Numbered from the stretch's first letter, positions 36,668-46,984 are shown. The stretch is 64,000 bases of DNA from Desulfoscipio sp. XC116 (GCF_039851975.1 NZ_CP156660.1:3229035-3293034), one strand, 5' to 3'. A program made the numbers and translations. The notes: generated by a model from the letters alone, not told the origin.

Positions 36668-39600
36668 TCAATTGATTTTATATATTTGCCCTTTCCGATA
36701 AACCAGCGCGTCACCACCATAAAACATATACAGATATGTGGCCGTTACCCGGCGTCCCGTGATATTTTCCACCGCTCTTATGTACAGGTCAAGCTGACTT
36801 CCGTAACGCCCGGCTATCTGCATTATTGTGGCCGGGTTATAGCGATCGGTTTTATAGTCCACCAACAGCAGGCCTTCCTCTTCTTCCGCCAGGCAATCGA
36901 TAATTCCCTGCACCAGCACGGTTTCGTCGTTATTCCCGTCCTCCGCTGTTTGCGGATAGACTTGCTGTGCGGGCAAAGCCAGAGTAAAGGGAAGTTCCCG
37001 GTAAATCCGGCTGCTTTTTAATATTCTTTGTCCCAGAGGGCTGGCCCAAAAACAAGCCACCGACTCCGGGGCTACTACCTCAGCCTGCGCCCGGCTGAGC
37101 TTTTCTTGCTCCACCATAACAGTTATTTGCTCACTTACACCGCCTGCATCCAGTTTTCCCTCCAGGTTCAGCAATTGCATGACCAAGTGCAGAGCCTGTC
37201 CCCGCTCGGCGGCGCTAAGCCCGGATTTTTTTTGCGCAAACAGCGGCCTGGCAGCCAAGCTGTTTTGAGAATCCCGGTTGGCTTGTTCTACACCCGCCGC
37301 CATATCACTTTGCAGTAAGGCCATCTTTTTCAAGCCGGTCACTGTTGCCCGGGCAGGCAAGCCCTGCCAGTGCTGATGAGGATAGCGCCAGCTAAGGCGG
37401 GCGGCTATTTGGTCGGCCAGCGGACCTGTGCCGGGCACGGGCTCAAGCCGACGCACATGTTCCATCTGGACAACGGGGGAAAACGCATCGGCTTGCTGCT
37501 GCCGAGCCGGGTGATCCCAAATAAACACCCGCCAGCTGGAGGGGTCGTTCCAGACAGCTGATGGCGCAGGATTAGTGTTTACAGAACCGGTTGGTGATAA
37601 TTCCCTGCTCCCCAAAGCGGTAAAATTTGCAACATCGGTCAATTCCCGCAACAACGCACAGTCACGGTGCCTGACCAGAGCCGGGCATAGCCAGTCCAGG
37701 CAATTCGCCGCACCGGCAGCCAGCCAGGGCGGCAGCTGCACCCGGGGCATATCCGCCGCGGCGCACCAGCGGGTCGCACAGTCCCGCAGCCGGCGCACCG
37801 TACCTACCAGAATTAGTTTTTCCCGCGCTCTGGTCATAGCCACATAAAGCACCCGCATTTCTTCGGCCAGTGCCTCGGCCCGCAACTTGTCCCGCACGGC
37901 TAATTTGGCCACCGTGGGATACGCTATGCGTTTTTCAGCATCCACCAACTGGGGACCCAGGCCCAGATTCCGGTGCATCAGCACGCTTTTGTTTAAATCA
38001 ACCAGATTAAACCTTTTGCCCAATCCGGCCACAATCACTACCGGAAATTCCAGTCCCTTGCTTTTGTGGATACTCATAATACGCACTACATTTTCATTCT
38101 CGCCCAGGGCACGGGCCGCGCCCATGTCGCCGCTGTTATCCCGTATGCGTTCGATAAAGCGCATAAAGCGGAATAAACCCCGGTAAGCAGTGTCTTCGTA
38201 CTGCCGGGCCCGGTGATACAGCGCCCGCAAATTAGCCTGACGCTGACTGCCGCCCGGCAGGCCGCCTACAAAATCATAATAACCTGTTTCCCGGTACAAG
38301 GTCCAAAGCAGCTCGGCCAGACTGCCCCGGCGGGCCATGGTGCGCCAGCGTTCCAGCCGCTGCAGAAACTGAGTCAGCGGTCCGGCCAGTTCCCGCGGCC
38401 CCTCCAAAGTACTCAATACCACGGCATCATAAAAATCGCCCGGCCCACCGCACAATCTAATTTGAGCCAAATCCTCCGAGCTAAAGCTCGCCAGGGGCGA
38501 TCGGAGCACCGCCGCCAGCGGCACATCCTGGCGCGGATTATCAATAATCTGCAACAGCGCCAGCATCGTTTCCACCTCGACAGCCTCGAAATATCCCGTA
38601 TTAAGCTCGGCATAGGCCGGTATACCCAGCTTGCCGAACTCCTCCACGAAAATATTGGCCCGTCCGGCAGTGGCTCTTAAAAGCACAGCCACATCCCGGT
38701 AAGTAAGCGGCCGGTACTCATTTTGCTCCCGGTCATATACCGGATAGCCCTCATCCATCAGCCCGGCAATTCGCTGCGCCACCGTACGTGCCTCCAGTTG
38801 CAGGGCATCCAGGTCCTCTTCCGGATCGGCGCCGCGGTTATCTTCCCCGCCACCGGCGGCGGAACCATCCTCGTCCGCACCGGTCATTGCCTGCTCCGTC
38901 ACTATCTCAACCAAATGCAGTTCCACCGTTTCTCCGTCCGATATAGCTTTATCCGTTCCAGATGAGTGTTCACCGGAACCGATGCGGCTATCCTCACCGG
39001 CCGCATGAACTTGCCCGCCCTCCGCCGGCATGTTCTTCCCGGCACGGGCTTTGTTCCGGCAGGACCGCCCAAGATCCCGGACAGCTGCATCGACCCGATC
39101 AGGGCCGGATTGCCGCCCCGATTGCCCGGTATTGTCATCCGCCACATCCGGTCGGGGGGGATACTCAGCCCCGCACGCCAGTTCAGCCCGCGCGTCGTAA
39201 ACCATTTCGCCCACCGTTGGACTCATAATCTGGCGAAATATAAAATTGACCGCATCCACCACCCCACGGCGGCTGCGGAAATTACGGGCCAGGTTAATCA
39301 GCCTGCCCGCGCCGTCATCTGCGGCAAAACGGTGATATTTGTCCATAAACAAACCGGGCTCAGCCAGCCGGAACCGGTAAATACTTTGTTTGACATCACC
39401 TACCATAAATAAGCCGGTCCCGGTTTGCCCATCGGAACCGGCCACCAGGTTTATAATATTTTCCTGCACAGCGTTGATATCCTGGTATTCATCCACCAGT
39501 ACCTCGGTAAAACGCTCCCGCAATTCCAAGGCCACGGCGGACGGACGTATTGGAGCACAACTGCCACCATCGCCGCCACCAATATAAATAGCACTGTCAT

Positions 39601-40804
39601 CACTACTACCAACCCTGTCGCCCGTACCACCGTCATAAACGGCAGAAGATTCACCGGCGGCACCGGGCGTCTCCTCTAAAATCTGCAAAGCATAATGTTC
39701 CAGATCGTTAAAATCAACCACTCCACGGGCCAGTTTAGCCCGACGATAATACTCGGCAAATTGTTCCACCAGCCCGGCCAGCGCATCCAGCAGCGGCGCC
39801 ATTTGTCTCAATTCATTCAGCAGCTGCGCCGCCGGGCGATTGAAATAACGCCGCTGCATTTTCTGCACCCGCTCTTTTGCCGCGTTACGCAGCTTCTGTA
39901 CGGTTTTTTTTAAGTCTTCATCGGCCACACCTTTTTTACAATTAGCCAGCTTACTAAATACCGCAGCGTTAAACTGCCTGTGCAGCTTGTCCCAGCTAAT
40001 AGCGCAAGCCCCGATCAAATCCTCCAGCAGCAACAGATCTTCCCGCAAAGTAGCCAGATAAGGCTGTGGCCCGCCAGGTTGACCGGCCAGCCGCCCGGCT
40101 TGTTCCAACATACCACGCACGCCGGCCAATTCATTATTGACAGTTTCTTTTAAAATGCTAAACCAGGGTAAATGGTCCACCGCGGCATCTTCGGACAAGT
40201 TAAACCAATCAGGCAGCCGGCACAGCCATTCCCCGGGCCGGGGAGTACTGCGGGAAAATTTATACAACTCCAATACCAGTTCTTGTAGGCCCGTATCATC
40301 CTGGTGCCCGCCATAACAGTCCGCCAGAGCCAGGAATTGCTGATCTCCCGCAGCAAACCGGCTCTCAAATACGGCCTCCAGCACATCCAACTGCAGTAAA
40401 GCAGACTCGGCATCATCGGCTACCCGGAAAACCGGATCCAGTTCCAGACGGTAAAAATGCTGTCTGATCAATTCCAGACAAAAAGAGTGCATGGTACTGA
40501 TGCTGGCCCGCTGCAGCAAGGCTGACTGACGGCGCAACAGCCCCGATCCCGGATCATTTTCCAGGGCCCGGTTAATAGCCAGGCCGATACGCTCCCGCAT
40601 TTCCGCGGCCGCCGCATTGGTAAAGGTAACTACCAGCAACCGGTCCACATCTACCGGGTCCGCCGGGTCGGTTATCCGCCTGATAATGCGTTCCACCAGC
40701 ACGGCGGTTTTACCGGCCCCCGCCGCCGCAGCCACCAGCAGTCGGCGGTCCCGGCCGGTAATAGCATCAAACTGCTGTGAAGTCCACCTTGCAGTCATTT
40801 TCAT
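36668..40804 (-). CDS. addA: AddA, ATP-dependent helicase/nuclease subunit A
   Basis: UvrD-like 3'-5' helicase with a RecB nuclease domain; with AddB it resects double-strand breaks for recombination. Walker A AAAAGAGKTAVLVERI lies near residue 28, VLVDEYQDI near 450, GDVKQSIYRFRLAEP near 485 and the late helicase motif RVLYVAMTRAREKL near 990. The nuclease motif GIIDCL..LLVDYKTDRY is near 1320. At 1378 residues it is about 130 longer than usual. The excess is Gly/Asp/Ser-rich sequence at about 390-430 and 560-670. The start ATG 40804 follows GGGAGGTGG. Confidence 0.95.
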   Translation of the reverse strand: MKMTARWTSQQFDAITGRDRRLLVAAAAGAGKTAVLVERIIRRITDPADPVDVDRLLVVTFTNAAAAEMRERIGLAINRALENDPGSGLLRRQSALLQRASISTMHSFCLELIRQHFYRLELDPVFRVADDAESALLQLDVLEAVFESRFAAGDQQFLALADCYGGHQDDTGLQELVLELYKFSRSTPRPGEWLCRLPDWFNLSEDAAVDHLPWFSILKETVNNELAGVRGMLEQAGRLAGQPGGPQPYLATLREDLLLLEDLIGACAISWDKLHRQFNAAVFSKLANCKKGVADEDLKKTVQKLRNAAKERVQKMQRRYFNRPAAQLLNELRQMAPLLDALAGLVEQFAEYYRRAKLARGVVDFNDLEHYALQILEETPGAAGESSAVYDGGTGDRVGSSDDSAIYIGGGDGGSCAPIRPSAVALELRERFTEVLVDEYQDINAVQENIINLVAGSDGQTGTGLFMVGDVKQSIYRFRLAEPGLFMDKYHRFAADDGAGRLINLARNFRSRRGVVDAVNFIFRQIMSPTVGEMVYDARAELACGAEYPPRPDVADDNTGQSGRQSGPDRVDAAVRDLGRSCRNKARAGKNMPAEGGQVHAAGEDSRIGSGEHSSGTDKAISDGETVELHLVEIVTEQAMTGADEDGSAAGGGEDNRGADPEEDLDALQLEARTVAQRIAGLMDEGYPVYDREQNEYRPLTYRDVAVLLRATAGRANIFVEEFGKLGIPAYAELNTGYFEAVEVETMLALLQIIDNPRQDVPLAAVLRSPLASFSSEDLAQIRLCGGPGDFYDAVVLSTLEGPRELAGPLTQFLQRLERWRTMARRGSLAELLWTLYRETGYYDFVGGLPGGSQRQANLRALYHRARQYEDTAYRGLFRFMRFIERIRDNSGDMGAARALGENENVVRIMSIHKSKGLEFPVVIVAGLGKRFNLVDLNKSVLMHRNLGLGPQLVDAEKRIAYPTVAKLAVRDKLRAEALAEEMRVLYVAMTRAREKLILVGTVRRLRDCATRWCAAADMPRVQLPPWLAAGAANCLDWLCPALVRHRDCALLRELTDVANFTALGSRELSPTGSVNTNPAPSAVWNDPSSWRVFIWDHPARQQQADAFSPVVQMEHVRRLEPVPGTGPLADQIAARLSWRYPHQHWQGLPARATVTGLKKMALLQSDMAAGVEQANRDSQNSLAARPLFAQKKSGLSAAERGQALHLVMQLLNLEGKLDAGGVSEQITVMVEQEKLSRAQAEVVAPESVACFWASPLGQRILKSSRIYRELPFTLALPAQQVYPQTAEDGNNDETVLVQGIIDCLAEEEEGLLLVDYKTDRYNPATIMQIAGRYGSQLDLYIRAVENITGRRVTATYLYMFYGGDALVYRKGQIYKIN

Positions 40805-40924
40805 CCGCCACCTCCCTGATAACAGTTTCGATTGCCATGCCAGATGGTTTGTTAACCCATTTTCCCGTCGTATATAACGCGATTAAAGTCCATATGCAGC
40901 CAGGAAGGAACCCGGCGATAACTT

Positions 40925-43900
40925 TTACGTGTCTTTATCGCACCCCAGCTGTTCCTTAATACGCTGCCAAATGAGGATATCCTTTTCCGGTGTGATAATC
41001 CTAAAGGCATTGCCCGGCAGCAGCAAGTCAAACTGACATACCGGCTTATAGGAACAATAACGGCAGTAACGAAACTCACCCTGTCGATAGGGGCTGATAT
41101 CCTTGATCCCGGCCATGATATCATCACCCGCGCTGAGCAGCTGGTGCCGCAGATAAGCCCGCAGCAAGGCAAACTGTTCATGGTCTAATACCGCGGAGTG
41201 AGCGGAAAAAGCACCGTCCTTTTTCATGCTTACCGGCAAAAGATCCGAGCCGGATCCGGCCAGACCGTCCATCAACTGCACCAGTACAGGCTCGGCCAGC
41301 AGCAGGCCCTTCATTTTCAGCTCTTTAAGCAGCAGCCGCTCTGTTTCCCCGTCCGCCAGCGGCGTGCCGTCCGTTTGCAGCAGCGGCTCGGCAATGCGAA
41401 AATACAGCACGGCGCCGGGCAAGCCCTGGTCGCCCAGCAGTTTCCGGGAATAAACCAAGGCCACCTCCAGATAAGTAAGCAATTGCAATTTGAGACCGTG
41501 CCAGATTTCGCTCAGCTTGATAGTGGTTACACCGGATTTATAATCAATCACCCGCAGGTAGAGCGTACCCGCGTGCCGCGCCGCATCCAGGCGGTCAATA
41601 CGACCGGTGAGCAGCATCTCTTCGCCGCCGGGCAGGGTAAACACCACGCCGGGCAGCTCTCCCCCGGGACCGAATGACAGTTCCAGCCCCACGGGCCGAA
41701 AGCGTCCGCGCCGGGCATGTTCTGTCAGCACCAGCGCCGAACGCTGCACAATGCGTTTTAGCCTGCCTGTCAGGTAGCGATGCCGGGCGGAACTAAGCAG
41801 TATTTCACTTTGCAGGCGCGGAGCCAGGGCATCCACCACCTCACCGGCCAATTCCCGGCACCGGCCAGCTTCCAAGTCACCCCAATCCAGACCGTCATCT
41901 TGCAGCCGCTGGGCAAACAGTTTGAGGGCAGCATGGAAAAACTGTCCCGTATCCGGTGCCTGCAGCCGAAATACAGCCCTGTCCTTCAACCGCAGCCCGT
42001 ATGATAAAAAATGGGCAAAGGGGCAGGAACGAAATTTTTCCAAGCCGGACACCCCTGTCTTTAGTGGACGGCCGTATAGCCGCCGGGTTAATGAGCGAGG
42101 CAGCCGGCCTTCCCGATTGTTATAAAACAGGCTTCCGATAATCCGGGGGAACAAGGGATTCTGACTGTTCCGGATAAACCAGTTGTATACATCCCACCAC
42201 AGCGGATCTATGTGCCGTCCGGCCCCGGCATCGCGCAAACGCCCGGCCAGATGGGTAAGACAGCGTCCGGGATGGGATATAAATGTGTAATCATTTTGAT
42301 CGGTCCCCGGTTCCTGCGACCACATGCCCGCCACCAGGTGAGGAAAAATTTCCCGCACCCGGTGGACCAGCGGCGAAGGACGCAGCGCCCGGCCCTCCCC
42401 GTCGGCCAGAGGGTAAGATATCATCAACTGTTCTGAAGCCCGGGTGAGAGCCTGGTAAACTATGTATTGTTCATCAAATACCCGCCGCCGCACCCCCGGG
42501 GCCAGCGGCAGTCCAATTTTCTGCAGTCGTTCCCGCTCAATTTCGGTAAAAATGCCCTGTTCGGATAGCCTGGCGGGCAACACGCCATCGTTGACGCCGG
42601 GTATAAACGCAGCCCGTACCCGGGGACTGCGGGAGCGGTCCAGCGAACCCACCACCACCTGGTCAAGGCCCGGAGGAATCAAACCAAGACGCATGGCGGC
42701 CAGGCCGGCCTCTATAACAACGGTGTACTGGCTTAAGGATAGTTCTTCCTCACCCAGCGCCTCCACCACCTCGTCCAGCAAAGTTACCAGGTCCCCCCAA
42801 ATCTGGTCATGTTCCCGGGCTTCCTCCAGCCGGCCTTCTTCCCGATCCAGTTCAGCCCAATGTTCCAGCTGCTCCGGCACCCCCAGCTGCAAAAGCAAAG
42901 CATACAGCGCCCCGGTATAGTCCGCTACTGTCACAACATCCTGTACAACCCGGCCAAAATCCGCCAGGGCGGCCGCAGCAGCGGCCCGGATGCCGTTTAT
43001 TTGCTCTAAAGCCTGTTTTTCCTGTTCTGAAGCATCAACATCATCTTCCAGACTTAACCGGCGGCGATATGTCCAGGGCTTACCGTCATACCAGCGGCTG
43101 CCCCGAATGCCGTGCGCCAATACATAGTTTTCCAACAAATCCACTTCCTCACGGCTCACCGGGACAAGATCGGTTTTTAGATAACGAAACACGGGGTCAA
43201 ACGGCCAATTCCCAACTACTGTCTCCAGGGCGGCCCGGATAAGCTCCGCCAAAGGATGGTGTAGTACCGTACGCTTGTGATCCAGAAAAAAAGGAATTCC
43301 ATAATCGGTAAAGACTGCTTCAATGAGTCCGGCATATAAATCCACATCTCGCAACAGTACGATTATATCCCGCCAGCGATAATCCCCATCGCGACACAAG
43401 CGGATGATTTCCCGGGCCATGCCCTCCGCCTCGGCCCGGCGGTCAGCGGCCGCCATTATGCTGACACCGGGCTCCGTCATAGCCGCGGACATCGACGTAC
43501 TGGCAGCCATGGCCTGCCCATCAGCGGCAGCCACATTATCGAAAACATTATTCTCACCATACGAATGGGTTGAAACAACTGTCCGATCCTTTACAGCAAT
43601 AGCAAAGGCTGCCATACGGTGATCAAACAAAGCCGCCTCCAGATAAGACAGCTGCGGAGAAACAAACCGGGGCGGTGCTCCATCCGCCCCAAGGAACACA
43701 TGGCGTACCGGCAGCATTTCCTTTTCAGCCACATTCAGCAGTTCATTGTATGTCTCCCATACCGGGTAAAAGGGGTCGGTTTCGGACATTATCCGATCTG
43801 TCGGGCCGGAATGCAAACACAAGGTCACATTTATACCGCGAGTATGCTTAAGCAGTGCTTTAAGCATGGTATATTCCAGAGGAGTAAAGCCGGTGAACCC

Positions 43901-44518
43901 ATCTACCCAAATATTGGCCCGGCTCAGCCAGTGGGAAAACTGTACCTTTTCCGCCGCCAGAGCCAGGTAATCATCGGGATCGCTGAACCGATCTTGTAAA
44001 AAATATGTATAGTCAGAAAATATCAGCTGCAAATCGCTTAGTTTATCCGCCAATAGACCGGCGTTCCCTGTTTTCTCCAGCCCGTCCAAACAGCGGTTCA
44101 GGTCGTCCGCGTCTACCTGGTAGGTTTTCATTTCGCCCAGCGCCCGGGCCAGCTTGTCCACGAAACCGGGCAGACGAACTGCCCGACCGAACACGCGCAG
44201 TTCGTCAAGCCTTCTTTCCAAGAGACGCCGCAAAACCATACGCTTGCCCATTTCCCCCAGGGGCAGCCGGGTAACCCCGCCCGCCTCCTGCAGTACCCGG
44301 TGGGCCAGGCGGTTAAAGCCCAGCACCTGGGCGCGCATAAAACCACCCTCGCCGGTGATCCGGGTCAAAGCATGCTCAGTTTGGAAAGAAGCCTGCTCGG
44401 GCACCAGCATGATTAAAGGCGTACCCAGCGGCTGCCGCCGCAGTTCTTGCCCGACTTCCCGCAAGCAAAGAGTTGTCTTACCGACCCCCGCCCGGCCCGT
44501 TATCAACCTTAAATACAA
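40925..44518 (-). CDS. addB: AddB, ATP-dependent helicase/nuclease subunit B
   Basis: Second subunit of AddAB: an inactive-helicase-like scaffold that recognises Chi, plus a nuclease domain. Walker A GRAGVGKTTL is at the N-terminus. The nuclease motif reads RVIDYKSG (about 990), and four Cys (FRSCPFAHF near 805, then YCRYCSYKPVCQF near 1157) fit the iron-sulfur cluster of this family. I chose TTG 44518 because AAGGGGG lies eight bases upstream and the sequence then begins YLRLITGRAG as in homologues; ATG 44560 is possible. An Ala/Ser-rich insertion of about 45 residues occurs near 320-365. AddA follows after 120 bases. Confidence 0.95.
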   Translation of the reverse strand: MYLRLITGRAGVGKTTLCLREVGQELRRQPLGTPLIMLVPEQASFQTEHALTRITGEGGFMRAQVLGFNRLAHRVLQEAGGVTRLPLGEMGKRMVLRRLLERRLDELRVFGRAVRLPGFVDKLARALGEMKTYQVDADDLNRCLDGLEKTGNAGLLADKLSDLQLIFSDYTYFLQDRFSDPDDYLALAAEKVQFSHWLSRANIWVDGFTGFTPLEYTMLKALLKHTRGINVTLCLHSGPTDRIMSETDPFYPVWETYNELLNVAEKEMLPVRHVFLGADGAPPRFVSPQLSYLEAALFDHRMAAFAIAVKDRTVVSTHSYGENNVFDNVAAADGQAMAASTSMSAAMTEPGVSIMAAADRRAEAEGMAREIIRLCRDGDYRWRDIIVLLRDVDLYAGLIEAVFTDYGIPFFLDHKRTVLHHPLAELIRAALETVVGNWPFDPVFRYLKTDLVPVSREEVDLLENYVLAHGIRGSRWYDGKPWTYRRRLSLEDDVDASEQEKQALEQINGIRAAAAAALADFGRVVQDVVTVADYTGALYALLLQLGVPEQLEHWAELDREEGRLEEAREHDQIWGDLVTLLDEVVEALGEEELSLSQYTVVIEAGLAAMRLGLIPPGLDQVVVGSLDRSRSPRVRAAFIPGVNDGVLPARLSEQGIFTEIERERLQKIGLPLAPGVRRRVFDEQYIVYQALTRASEQLMISYPLADGEGRALRPSPLVHRVREIFPHLVAGMWSQEPGTDQNDYTFISHPGRCLTHLAGRLRDAGAGRHIDPLWWDVYNWFIRNSQNPLFPRIIGSLFYNNREGRLPRSLTRRLYGRPLKTGVSGLEKFRSCPFAHFLSYGLRLKDRAVFRLQAPDTGQFFHAALKLFAQRLQDDGLDWGDLEAGRCRELAGEVVDALAPRLQSEILLSSARHRYLTGRLKRIVQRSALVLTEHARRGRFRPVGLELSFGPGGELPGVVFTLPGGEEMLLTGRIDRLDAARHAGTLYLRVIDYKSGVTTIKLSEIWHGLKLQLLTYLEVALVYSRKLLGDQGLPGAVLYFRIAEPLLQTDGTPLADGETERLLLKELKMKGLLLAEPVLVQLMDGLAGSGSDLLPVSMKKDGAFSAHSAVLDHEQFALLRAYLRHQLLSAGDDIMAGIKDISPYRQGEFRYCRYCSYKPVCQFDLLLPGNAFRIITPEKDILIWQRIKEQLGCDKDT

Positions 44519-44579
44519 ACCTTCGGCCCCCTTGGAAATCCCAGTCGGAATTACCGCCATAGCCTATGGCGCCTGAAAA

Positions 44580-44760
44580 ATCAAAGGCCCCCGCATAAAC
44601 TGCGAAGGCCATCAAAACTGTCTTTCCCACCGGGCCGTCACCCACCAGTTTTTTTATCAACCCACCTCTCCCAGGTGGGTGCCCGACCAATTGCGTCTGT
44701 CTTCCGCCCATGACGGCCTGACATAGGCAACCGGATCAGTTGCTCCCGAAATACATGTGT
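44580..44760 (-). ncRNA. Unidentified structured RNA or addB leader
   Basis: On the minus strand GGCCGTCA (44718-44711) can pair with TGACGGCC (44640-44633), enclosing a strong CCCACCTGGGAGAGGTGGG hairpin (44679-44661). Further short pairings are possible (CGGTTGCC, GGCCTTCGCAG). It lies between the 3' end of rnpB and addB. A 77-codon frame crosses it without a ribosome site. It matches no RNA family that I can name; it may be an addB leader or an independent RNA. Confidence 0.4.
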
Positions 44761-44932
44761 AGGTTAAAAAAACAAGGGGTCACGCACCGAGTAGGTAACA
44801 TTATAATCTCATAAAAATTTAATTAAATCAATATTGACTTTTTTAAAAGACATGGTCCAACTTTACCATGCCTTAAATTAAACAGTGGGCCGGGCAATAT
44901 AACAAAAGCCAGGCCCGTGCTTATATTTAAAA

Positions 44933-45297
44933 ATCGGAGTATGACTGTAAGCGAGATTCTGTTTAAGCAGTCATCTATCTAGGCAAACCTTGCGGTTCAC
45001 CTCCCCCTGTCGGGGGTGCCCCTACCCGCAGCTCAAGGGCTGCCTATTTGGGTTGCACGCCGGCGGAGTTTACCCTTGCACTCACCGGTTACCCGGTGAC
45101 TTGGTTTCTGTGGCACTTTACAGCTACTCAGAACCCGTTGGGCTCCTTTGGCCGTCGTCAGGTCGCCCTGCCCCGGCTTGCGCCGGGCACCATACTACAC
45201 CCAATGCCTTTCGGTCATTCGGTGTGCGTGTCTCGACTTTCCTCTACCGCCCGGTTATGACCGTTCGGCAGCGACTGCCCATCATACTCCGATTTTT
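44933..45297 (-). ncRNA. rnpB: RNase P RNA
   Basis: The minus strand has the conserved core GTAGAGGAAAGTCGAGACAC (P4 5' side, about 45245-45226) and ACAGAATCTCGCTTACAG (P4 3' side, about 44968-44951), with AAGGGTAAA, GGTGAACCGCAAGG and AGATGACTGC between. The ends AAATCGGAGTATGA and TCATACTCCGATTT form helix P1 and set the limits. It is the catalytic RNA that trims tRNA 5' leaders. Several open frames across it are shadows. Confidence 0.93.
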
Positions 45298-45478
45298 GTT
45301 CAATGGTCACATTATGTAATTATAAACTAATTACCGCCTGTACGCAAATGTAATGTGTGCCACATTAGCCAACCGTCAATTACCTCACAGACAAACATTG
45401 ACTAACCGGTCACTTAAATGATACATTTAGAAAAACAGTTTTATATATTTTATGATGTGGAGAGGGGGAAAAATATCC

Positions 45479-45640
45479 ATGGATAACTGGACACCATTTT
45501 ACATTGGCATGGGCATAATGGCCGTTATCGGAGTTTTTGCCGGTATATCTGCCAATTCCATCAAAAAGGCAATGGCAAACCTTGAATATTTCTCAACCGG
45601 CAAAGTAACCGAGCACCATAAATATATACCCTACGACTGA
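45479..45640 (+). CDS. 53-aa single-pass membrane protein
   Basis: From ATG 45479, behind GAGAGGGGG, a short protein with one hydrophobic segment (about 6-24, YIGMGIMAVIGVFAGI) and a hydrophilic tail rich in Lys, His and Tyr. No family recognised. An in-frame ATG at 45452 lies before the ribosome site and is rejected. It is followed by a terminator at 45736. Confidence 0.65.
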   Translation: MDNWTPFYIGMGIMAVIGVFAGISANSIKKAMANLEYFSTGKVTEHHKYIPYD

Positions 45641-45735
45641 TAAGACAACAACCGGCAGGGAACTCAAGGATCGCTTCATAATAACGAAGGTCCGCCAAAG
45701 CAGCATACAAATAATATTATATAAGCTATAGCATA

Positions 45736-45768
45736 GAAAAGCCCTGCGTTCTTACCGGGGCTTCTTTT
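45736..45768 (+). terminator. Rho-independent terminator after the small membrane protein
   Basis: Stem AAGCCC..GGGGCTT with a loop of about 11 bases and then CTTTTACTTT, about 100 bases past the stop at 45640. Confidence 0.7.
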
Positions 45769-45928
45769 ACTTTATGCAATGCCTTTAGCGGATAAATAAC
45801 GGCAAAAACTACATATAAAGGTTGTTTTAGCATCCTTAATGCTATTTTTGAAATTTATTATTTATGGAAAAGTAAAGCTATAAGTGGTATACTAAAGTTG
45901 ATTGTCCATAGGAAAGGAACGGTGAAAC

Positions 45929-46792
45929 ATGCATTCACTTAGCAAACAACCGCTGGTGAAACTGCTGGTTTTATTTTTGCTAATCCTAAGCACCGGCTGT
46001 TCAGACCCCAATGAACAGCCGGAACAGAAAAATAATGCTAACAAATTGGATAAAACTGCAAAAGTACAAAGCCAGACACCGGACATTAACTTGCCTGTCT
46101 ATTTAGTGAAATATACTCCTGAAGGGGCCTACATAGTCAGAGAGGTACATACCGTCCCTCAGACCAAACCAGTTGCCCAAGCAGCCATGCAAGAATTAAT
46201 TAAGGATAAAAACAGCGTTCTTCCGCCCGGCACCAAAGTCCTGGGAATTGACATTGAAAAAGGTCTCGCTACAGTAAATTTCTCCAAGGAAGTACTGAAC
46301 AATCCCAATGTGGGATCCGATGGTGAACAATTGGCAATTCAAAGCATTGTAAATACCTTAACTGATTTGCCCAATATAGAAAAGGTAGCTTTTCAGGTGA
46401 ATGGACGTGCCGACGGGCGGGCACAAGACTGGTGGGGACATGTAGGCCTTTACGAGCAACCGTTTAAACAAGATTACTCCATGGTTTACGAACCCGCCAT
46501 TTGGGTTACCCATCCCTCGCCCCATCAAGTAAGTAGTGTGCCTTTATTGGTTAGAGGCAGCGCCAGAGTATCCGAGGGGCTGGTCAAGGCCAGATTGCTG
46601 AACGACAACGGTGAAATACTGGCCGAAACTCAAGCTACGGCTGCCGCGGCGGCTCCGGAGCGAGGCGACTTTGAAATGAGTATCAAATTTGACCCGCCCT
46701 CAGACGGCGAAGGAGTGCTGGAGGTTTACCGAACAAATCCGAGTGACGGCAGTATTCAAGATAAAGTAGCTATTCCGTTACAGTGGCCATAA
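45929..46792 (+). CDS. GerMN and Gmad2 domain lipoprotein, spore germination related
   Basis: 287 residues. A signal peptide ends in lipobox LSTGC with Cys near residue 25, followed by a Gln/Asn-rich linker. The GerMN domain spans about 50-170 (VYLVKY, AMQELIKDKNSVLPPGTKVL, GLATVNFSKEV). A C-terminal Gmad2 immunoglobulin-like domain spans about 188-287 (IWVTHPSPHQVSSVPLLVRGSA in two blocks, then VLEVYRTNPSDGS). In Bacillus GerM, GerMN serves sporulation and germination. The protein would sit on the outer face of the membrane. The start ATG 45929 has AGGAAAGGA upstream. Confidence 0.87.
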   Translation: MHSLSKQPLVKLLVLFLLILSTGCSDPNEQPEQKNNANKLDKTAKVQSQTPDINLPVYLVKYTPEGAYIVREVHTVPQTKPVAQAAMQELIKDKNSVLPPGTKVLGIDIEKGLATVNFSKEVLNNPNVGSDGEQLAIQSIVNTLTDLPNIEKVAFQVNGRADGRAQDWWGHVGLYEQPFKQDYSMVYEPAIWVTHPSPHQVSSVPLLVRGSARVSEGLVKARLLNDNGEILAETQATAAAAAPERGDFEMSIKFDPPSDGEGVLEVYRTNPSDGSIQDKVAIPLQWP

Positions 46793-46813
46793 CAACAGGA
46801 GGTGTGAATTAAT

Positions 46814-46960
46814 ATGTCAAAAACGGTTAATTATCCTACAGAAGCAAAAGATGCCGACGTATTGACCAAAAGAATAAAAAAAGACCTCACCTGGGTAGTA
46901 ATAAGCATGGCCGTGGCATTCGCAGCAGCGGCCGGAACGTATATGATATTGACAAAATAA
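46814..46960 (+). CDS. 48-aa single-pass membrane protein
   Basis: Starts at ATG 46814 after AGGAGGTG, 22 bases behind the GerMN gene and probably co-transcribed. The first 28 residues are hydrophilic and Lys-rich; residues 29-46 (WVVISMAVAFAAAAGTYMI) form one membrane helix. No known family. A terminator follows at once, making this the end of the operon. Confidence 0.7.
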   Translation: MSKTVNYPTEAKDADVLTKRIKKDLTWVVISMAVAFAAAAGTYMILTK

Positions 46961-46984
46961 GTCCGGCTCATCGAATAACATCCC

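Noticed and set aside
44478-44711. 77-codon minus-strand frame upstream of addB
   Set aside because: No ribosome site, overlap with the addB start and coincidence with a stable RNA fold; treated as non-coding.
44990-45330. Three overlapping plus-strand frames
   Set aside because: They lie on the opposite strand of the RNase P RNA; GC-rich structured RNA keeps frames open by chance.
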